Source: Kingdonia uniflora (taxonomy: Eukaryota > Streptophyta > Magnoliopsida > Ranunculales > Circaeasteraceae). From it: a DNA stretch of 64,000 nucleotides. A program made the position numbers and the translations under genes. The notes under the pieces are model-generated. The model saw nothing but the letters and a program-made list of their open reading frames with translations. It was not told the DNA's origin and ran no database searches. The stretch covers positions 1,240,001 to 1,304,000 of the forward strand of contig JACGCM010002112.1 of NCBI GenBank assembly GCA_014058105.1, given 5' to 3'. Numbering within the stretch: position 1 is the first letter of the stretch; each line of letters begins with the position of its first letter. Of this stretch, positions 58,032-64,000 are shown piece after piece.

Positions 58032-58480
58032 ATCTCCTAAGATAATTGTAAAATAAATCACAAAACTCCCGGCTTTAATTTTAGGCCTGTAAAGAATTTG
58101 TACCATTTGGATGCTTTAGAATGACTTTCTTAAAAGTTTGGCAACCGACAAGTCATTTTGGAGGTTGAATCGTGGTGAAGAGTTCCTTTTCGGCCATAAA
58201 CAAACAAGGATAGTTACAAGATGAATCGTAACACTCCCAACTTTTATTAAAGGCCGTAGCGTAATTGGCACCACTTTTATGCTTTATAATGCAATTCATT
58301 GAAACTTTGTTACGGACAACTCGTTTGAGAGGTTGTATCATGGTTAAAAGTATCTTTATGGCCGACAACCAGGTAGGATAGTTGAAAAATGAATCGCAAC
58401 ACTCCAGGCTTTAATTTTAGGCCAGTAAGGAATTTCTACCATTCCGATGCTTTAGAACGTAATTCTATGAAGCTTGGCAA
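58031..58480. repeat. Duplication 4, left copy
   Basis: Matches 63549-64000 at an offset of 5,518 bp and runs off the window. Shared private variants: TCTCCTARGATAATTGTAAA, ACCATTTGGATGCTTTAG, GAATGACTTTCTT, GGAATTGGCACCACTTTTAT-type c monomer and AACCAGGTAGGATAGTTG. Confidence 0.8.
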
Positions 58481-58710
58481 CCGGCAAGACGTTTTGGAGT
58501 TCTGATCGTGGTGAAGACTTTCTTTTCGACCATCAGCAAACAAGGATAGTTACAAGATGAATCGTAGTACTCTTGACTTTTATTATGGACTGGTGCAGAA
58601 TTCGTACCACTCTGTTGCTTTAGAACGCAATTCAGAGAAACTTTGCTACTTACAACTCGTATGAGAGATTAAATAGTGGTGAATAGTTTTGATTCGACTG
58701 TCAGCAAGTA

Positions 58711-59203
58711 AGGATAGTTACAAGATGAATTGTAACACTCCCAACTTTTTTTAAAGACAGCTGCGGAATTCGCACCACTTTGATACTTTAGAACGCAATT
58801 TATTGAAGCTTTACTACTGACAACTCGTATGAGTGCTTTAATCGTGCTGAATAGATTATTTCAACTGCGATCAAGTAAGGATAGTTACAACATGATTCGT
58901 AATACTCCCAGGTTTAACTAATTTCTGGCATGGAATTCGCACCACTCTGATGCTTTAAAATAGAATTCTTAGAAGCTTGGAAACCGACAACTCATTTGAG
59001 AGGGTTTATCATGGTCAAGAGTTTCATTATGGCCAACAATCTCCTAAGATAATTGTAAAATGAATCGCAAAACTCCCGGATTTAATTTTAGGCCTGTAAA
59101 GAATTTGTACCATTTGGATGCTTTAGAATGACTTTCTTAGAAGCTTGGCAACCAACAAGTCATTTTGGAGGTTAAATCGTGGTGAAGAGTTCCTTTTTGA
59201 CCA
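58711..59203. repeat. Duplication 5, left copy (two parts)
   Basis: 58711-58960 matches 62590-62850 at an offset of 3,883 bp (GAGTGCTTTAATC, AATAGATTATTTCA, GGTTTAACTAATTTC). 58979-59203 matches 63490-63714 at 4,511 bp (GAGGGTTTATC, CAAGAGTTTCATTATGGCC, TCTCCTA). The right copy therefore has about 0.6 kb more between the two parts. Confidence 0.72.
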
Positions 59204-59908
59204 TCTTTAATTTTAGGCGGTTTAGGAACTTGTACCATTTCGATGCATTAGAACGCAATTCTTAGAAGCATGGCAATTGGTAAGGCATTTAGGAGGTTGG
59301 ATCGTGGTGATGAGTTTCTATTCGACCATTAAAAAACTAGGATAGTTACAAGATAAATCGTAAAACTGCCAACTTTTATTAAAGAACGGGGTAGAATTCG
59401 CACCACTTTGATGCTTTAGAGCGCAATACATAAAAGCTTGGTTACGGACAACTCGTTTGAGTGGTTTGATCATGGTGAAGAGTTTCGCTTCGACCGTCAA
59501 CAAGCAAGGATAGTTAAAACATGAATCGCAACACTCCCGACTTTAATTAATAACCGGTTCAGAATTCGCAGCACTATGATGCTTTAGAACGCATGGCAAC
59601 TGGCAAGTCATTTTGGAGTTTAGATCGTGGTGAATAGATTTTTTAGACGATCAACAAACAAGGATTGTTACAAGATTAATCCTAACACTCCCGACTTTTA
59701 TTAAAGACCGGTGTAGAATTCGTATCACTCTGATGCTTTAGAATACAATTCATAGAAGCTTGGCTGCAGACAACTCGCTTGAGAGGTTTGATCGTGGTGA
59801 AGAGTTTCAGTTCGACCGTCAGCAAGCAAGGATAGTAACAACATGAGTCACAACACTCCCGGGATTAATTAAATACTGGCACAAAATTCGCACCAATCTG
59901 ATGCTTTA
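59203..59908. repeat. Island of family-1 monomers inside family 2: B-C-d/F-G-H
   Basis: After TTTTTGACCAT the sequence switches to a family-1 B monomer (CTTTAATTTTAGGC, GTTTAGGAACTTGTACC, GGTGATGAGTTTCTATTCG). It is followed by C (ACTGCCAACTTTTATTAAAG), a d-type/F chimera, G (GGCTGCAGACAACTCG) and a cut H (AATACTGGCAC, CACCAATCTGATG). The entry joint shares CCAT with both parents. The exit is a break near 59908 (GATGCTTTA to TGATCTTGG). Confidence 0.82.
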
Positions 59909-62589
59909 TGATCTTGGTGAATAGTTCTGTTTCGACAGTCAACAAGCAAGGATAGTTGCAAAATGAATCGCAACACTCCCGGCTTTAATTAAAAACCAGA
60001 ACGGAATTTGTACCACTCTGATGCTTTAAAACGCATTTCTTAGAAGCTTGGATGCCAACAACTCGATTGAGAGGTAGCATCGCGGTTAAGAGTTTCTTTA
60101 TGACCGATAACCAGCCAGGATTGTTGCAAAATGAATAGAAACAACCCCGGCTATAATATGAGGCCGGTAAGGAATTTGTACCATTCCGATGCTTTAAGAC
60201 ACAATTCTTAAAAGCTTGGCAGCCCGGCAAGTTGTTTTAGAATTCGGATCATGGTGAAGAGTTTATTTTCGACCATTAACAAACAAGGATAGTTTCAAGA
60301 TGAATCATAATAATCTTGACTTTCATTAAAGACCGGTGCAGAATTTGCACTACTTTGATGCTTTAGAAGGCAATTCATATAAGTTTGGTTATTAACAACT
60401 CATATGAGAGGTTTAATCGTGGTGAATAGTTTCGTTTCGACTGTCAACAAGTAAGAATAGTTACAACATGATTCGTAACACTCCCAGATTTATTTAAAGG
60501 CCGGTGTGGAATTTGCACCACTCTGATTCTTTAAAGCGCAATTCTCATAAGCATGGATACCGAAAACTCGTTTGAGAGGTTGTATCGTGGTTAAGAGTTT
60601 CTTTATGACCGACAACCAACTAGGATAGTTGCAAAACTAATCGCAACACTCCCAACTTTAATTTAATGCCGGTAAGGAATTTGTACCATTCCGATGCTTT
60701 AAAGCACAATTCTTTGTAGCTTGGCAACCGACAAGTCGTTTTGGAGTTCAGATCGTGGGGAAGAGTTTCTTTTCGACTATCAATAAACATGGGTAGTAAC
60801 AAGATGAATCATAATACTCCTGACTTTTATTAAAGACCGGTGCAGAATTTTCACCACTCTGATGCTTTATAACGCAATTCACCGAAGCTTGGCTACTGAC
60901 AACCCGTTTAAAAGGTTTGATCGTGGTGAAGAGTTTTGTTTCGACCGTCAACAAGCAAGGATAGTTACAACATGAATCGCAATACTCCTAGCTTTAATTA
61001 AAGGCCGGTAACGAATTCGCACCACTATAATGCTTTAGAACGCAATTCTTTGATGCTTGGCTACCGACAACTCGTTTGAGAGGTTGTATCGTGGTTAAGA
61101 GTTTTTTTATGAACGAAACCAACTAGGATAGTTGCAAAATGAATCGCAACACTCCCGACTTTAATATAAGGCCGGTAAGGAATTTGTACCATTCCGATGC
61201 TTTAGAACGCAATTAATAGAAGCTTAGTGCCTGACAAGTTGTTTAGGAGTTCGGATCGTGGTAAAGAGTTTCATCACGACCATCAACAAACATGGATAAT
61301 TACAAGATGAATCGTAATACTCCTGACATTTATTAAAGACTGGTGCAAAATTTGCACCACTCTGATGCTTTAGAACTCAATTTATAGAAGCTTGGCTACT
61401 GACAACTCGTATAAGAGGATAAGTCGTGGGGAATATTTTGCTTCGACTGTTATCAAGGAAGGATAGCTGCAACATCATTCGTAACACTCCCGGCATCAAT
61501 TAAAGGCCGATAAGGAATTCACACCACTCTGATGTTTTAAAATGCAATTCTTTGTAGCTTGGATACCATCAACTCCTTTAAGAGGTTGTATCGTGGTTAA
61601 GAGTTTCTTTAAGACCGACAACCTGCTAGGATACTAGCAAGGAATTTGTACCATTCTGATTCTTTAGAACGCTAATCTTAGAAGCCTGGCATCCGACAAG
61701 TTCTTTTTGGAATTCGGATCGTGGTGAAGACTTTCTTTTCGGCCATCAACAAACAAGGATGGTTACAACATGAATCGCAACACTCCCGACTTTAATTAAA
61801 GACCGGTAAAGAATTCGTACCATTCTGATACTTTAGAACGCAATTCATAAAGGTTTGGCTATTAACAACTCGGCTGAGTGGTTTGATCGTGGTGAATAGT
61901 TTCGTTTCGACAGTCAACAAGCAAGGATAGTTACAACATTAATCGCAACGCTCCCGACTTTAATTAAAGGCTGTTACGGAATTCACACCACTCTGATGCT
62001 TTAAATGCAATTTTAAGAAGCTTGGATACCGTCAACTCGTTTGAGATGTTGCATCGTGGTTAAGAGTTTCTTTATTGCCGACAACCAGCTAGGATACTAG
62101 CAAAATGAATCGCTACACTCCCCGCTTTAATTTTTGGCCGGTAAAGAATTTGTACCATTCCGATGCTTTAAAACTCAATTTTAAGAAGCTTGGCAGCCGG
62201 CAAGTTGTTTTGAAGTTTGGATTGTGGTGAAGAGTTCCTTTTCGACTCTCAATAAACATGGATAGTTACAAGATGAATCATAATACTCCTGACTTTTATT
62301 AAAAACTAGTGCTGAATTCAAACCACTCTGATGCTTTAGAATGTAATTAACATAAGTTTGGCTATTGACAACTCGTTTGATAGGTTTGATCATGGTGAAG
62401 AGTTTCATTTCGACCGTCAACAAGCAAGGATAGTTACAACATGAATCACAACCTTTTCGGCTTTAATTAAAGACCGACAAAGAATTCGTGCTACTCTGAA
62501 GCTTTTGAACGCAATTCTTAGAAGCTTGGCTACTAACAAATCGGCTGAGAGGTTTAATCGTGGTGAATAAATTCTATTTAACCATAGAC

Positions 62590-63714
62590 AATCAAGGATA
62601 GTTTCAAGATAAATTGTAACACTCCCAACTTTTTTAAAGGCAGGCGCGGAATTTGCACCACTTTGATACTTTAGATTGCAATTTATTGAAGCATGACTAC
62701 TGACAACTTGTATGAGTGCTTTAATCTTGCTTAATAGATTATTTCATCTACGATCAAGCAAGGATAGTTACAACATGATTCGTAACACACCCGGGTTTAA
62801 CTAATTTCCGGCATGGAATTCGTACCACTCTGATGCTTTAAAATGAAATTCTTAGAAGCATGGATATCGAAAACTCATTTGAGAGGTTGTATCCTGGTTA
62901 AGAGTTTCTTTATAACTGACAACTTGCTAGGAGAGTTCCAAAATGAATCGCAACAATCCCGGCTGAATTTTAGGCCGGTATGGAATTTGTACCATTCCGA
63001 TGCTTTAGAACGTAATTCTTAGAAGCTTGGCAACCGACAAGTCGGTTTGGAGTTTGGATCGTGTTGAAGAGTTTCTTTTCGACAATCAACACACATGGAT
63101 AGTTACAAGATGAATCGTAATACTCCAGATTTTTATTAAAGACCGGTGCATAATTCGAACCACTCTGATGCTTTAGAACGCAATTCACAGAAGCTTGGCT
63201 ACTGATAACTTGTTTATTAGATTTGATCGTGGTGAAGAGTTTCGTTTAGACCCTCAACAAGCTAGGATAGTTACAACATGATTCGCAACACTCCTGACTT
63301 TAATTAATGACCGGTTCAGAATTCGCAGCACTATGATGCTTTAGAATGCAATTCGTTAAATCTTGGCTACTAACAACTCGGTTGAGATGTTTGATCGCGG
63401 TGAATAGCTTTATTTCGACCATCAACAAGCAAGGATAATTTCGACATTAATCGCAACACTCCCAGCTATAATTTCGACATTAGAAGCTTGGATACCGACA
63501 ACTTGTTTGAGAGGGTTTATCGTGGTCAAGAGTTTCATTATGGCCAAAAATCTCCTAGGATAATTGTAAAATGAATCCCAAAACTCCGGGCTTTAAATTT
63601 AGGCCTGTAAAGAATTTGTACCATTTGGATGCTTTAGAATGACTTTCTTAGAAGCTGGGCAACCGACAAGTCATTTTGGACGTTGAATCGTGGTGAAGAG
63701 TTCCTTTTCGACCA
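62590..63714. repeat. Duplication 5, right copy (two parts with extra monomers between)
   Basis: Counterpart of 58711-59203. The intervening 62850-63490 holds ordinary a, b, c and d monomers, including GACCGGTTCAGAATTCGCAG, a variant also seen at the d part of the family-1 island (59552). Confidence 0.68.
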
Positions 63715-64000
63715 TAAACAAACAAGGATAGTTACAAGATGAATCGTAACACTCCCAACTTTTATTAAAGGCTTGCGTGGAATTCGCACCACTTTTATGC
63801 TTTATAACGCAATTCATTGAAACTTGGTTACAGACAACTCGTTTGAGAGGTTGTATCGTGGTTAACAATATCTTTATGACCGACAACCAGGTAGGATAGT
63901 TGAAAAATGAGTCGCAACACTCTCAGCTTTAATTTTAGCCCGGTAAGGAATTTCTACCATTCCGATACTTTAGAACGCAATTCTTTGAAGCTTGGCAACC
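63549..64000. repeat. Duplication 4, right copy, cut by the window edge
   Basis: Counterpart of 58031-58480. The match continues to the last base, so the true length is unknown. Confidence 0.8.

Larger units (their letters stand above)
44629..64000. repeat. Satellite family 2 (same 168-bp monomer, no decamer HOR)
   Basis: About 115 monomers. Four types alternate: a (GGATACCGACAACTCG with GTGGTTAAGAGTTTC), b (TTTAATTTTAGGCCGGTAAGG with GGCAACCGGCAAGTC), c (AAGATGAATCGTAATACTCC with TTTATTAAAGACC) and d (GGCTACTAACAACTCGGCTG). The private marks of family 1 (ATTCATGG start of A, I and J classes) are missing except in the island at 59203-59908. No gene is supported. The region is a mosaic of long-range copies rather than a simple HOR. 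Confidence 0.9.

Noticed and set aside
1361..63886. Dozens of minus-strand open frames of 60-127 codons with a common protein pattern (ETKLFT-IKPLKRVV, CALKHQSGANS, YPCLLMVE)
   Set aside because: They lie within the satellite. Because 168 is a multiple of three, the reading frame repeats every 56 codons and the same chance frame recurs. Stops break it in most monomers, start codons vary, and there is no promoter or codon signature. No gene family is supported.
871..64000. CENP-B box-like motif around TTCGTTTCGACCGTC
   Set aside because: It fails the CENP-B consensus at the central A and at the CGGG end, and plants are not known to use CENP-B boxes in this way.
871..64000. tRNA, rRNA or small RNA genes
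   Set aside because: No cloverleaf, A/B box pair or rRNA core motif was seen outside the repeat on reading either strand.

Overview
The window looks like nuclear DNA of a flowering plant, probably a eudicot, from a centromeric or pericentromeric satellite domain. About 88% is one AT-rich tandem satellite with a 168-bp monomer. The remainder is L1-type LINE sequence: one nearly full-length element inserted in the array, and the 3' end of a second one at the left edge. The plant assignment rests on the L1 with endonuclease, RT, zf-RVT and RNase H domains and on a satellite of nucleosomal length. I could not name the species, and I see no host protein-coding gene, rRNA or tRNA.

Layout. 1-870: 3' part of a plus-strand LINE (RNase H C-terminus, 3' UTR, short A tail). 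871-14616: satellite family 1, built on a ten-monomer higher-order repeat (HOR) of about 1.68 kb, here called A-B-C-D-E-F-G-H-I-J, with complete, shortened and chimeric units. 14617-21800: a 7.18-kb minus-strand LINE flanked by a perfect 12-bp target-site duplication. 21813-44628: family 1 resumes. It includes a 13-monomer duplication next to the LINE and a visibly more homogeneous run of about 1,737-bp HORs (29668 to about 37740) whose B monomer carries a 56-bp internal duplication. 44629-64000: family 2, made of the same 168-bp monomer without the decamer order. It is a mosaic of a/b/c/d-type monomers with long-range segmental duplications (offsets about 2.2, 3.9, 4.5, 5.5, 6.7 and 10.9 kb), plus a 0.7-kb island of family-1 monomers at 59203-59908.

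Interpretation. The decamer reads as a-b-c-d-a-b-c-d-d'-d'', so family 1 probably grew from an older tetrameric arrangement that survives loosely in family 2. Most chimeric monomers stay in the 168-bp register, as expected from unequal homologous exchange or gene conversion. A smaller set of out-of-register breaks show microhomology. The large LINE keeps its recognisable endonuclease and RNase H residues, but it has an in-frame TGA, a one-base expansion in a homopolymer, and an altered RT active site (FAEN where FADD is expected), so it is judged dead. The short minus-strand reading frames that recur in the satellite are consequences of the repeat, not genes. I did not find a new enzymatic or defence system. 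The notable content is the HOR architecture, its long-range rearrangements and the LINE's unusual terminal and repeat-bearing regions.
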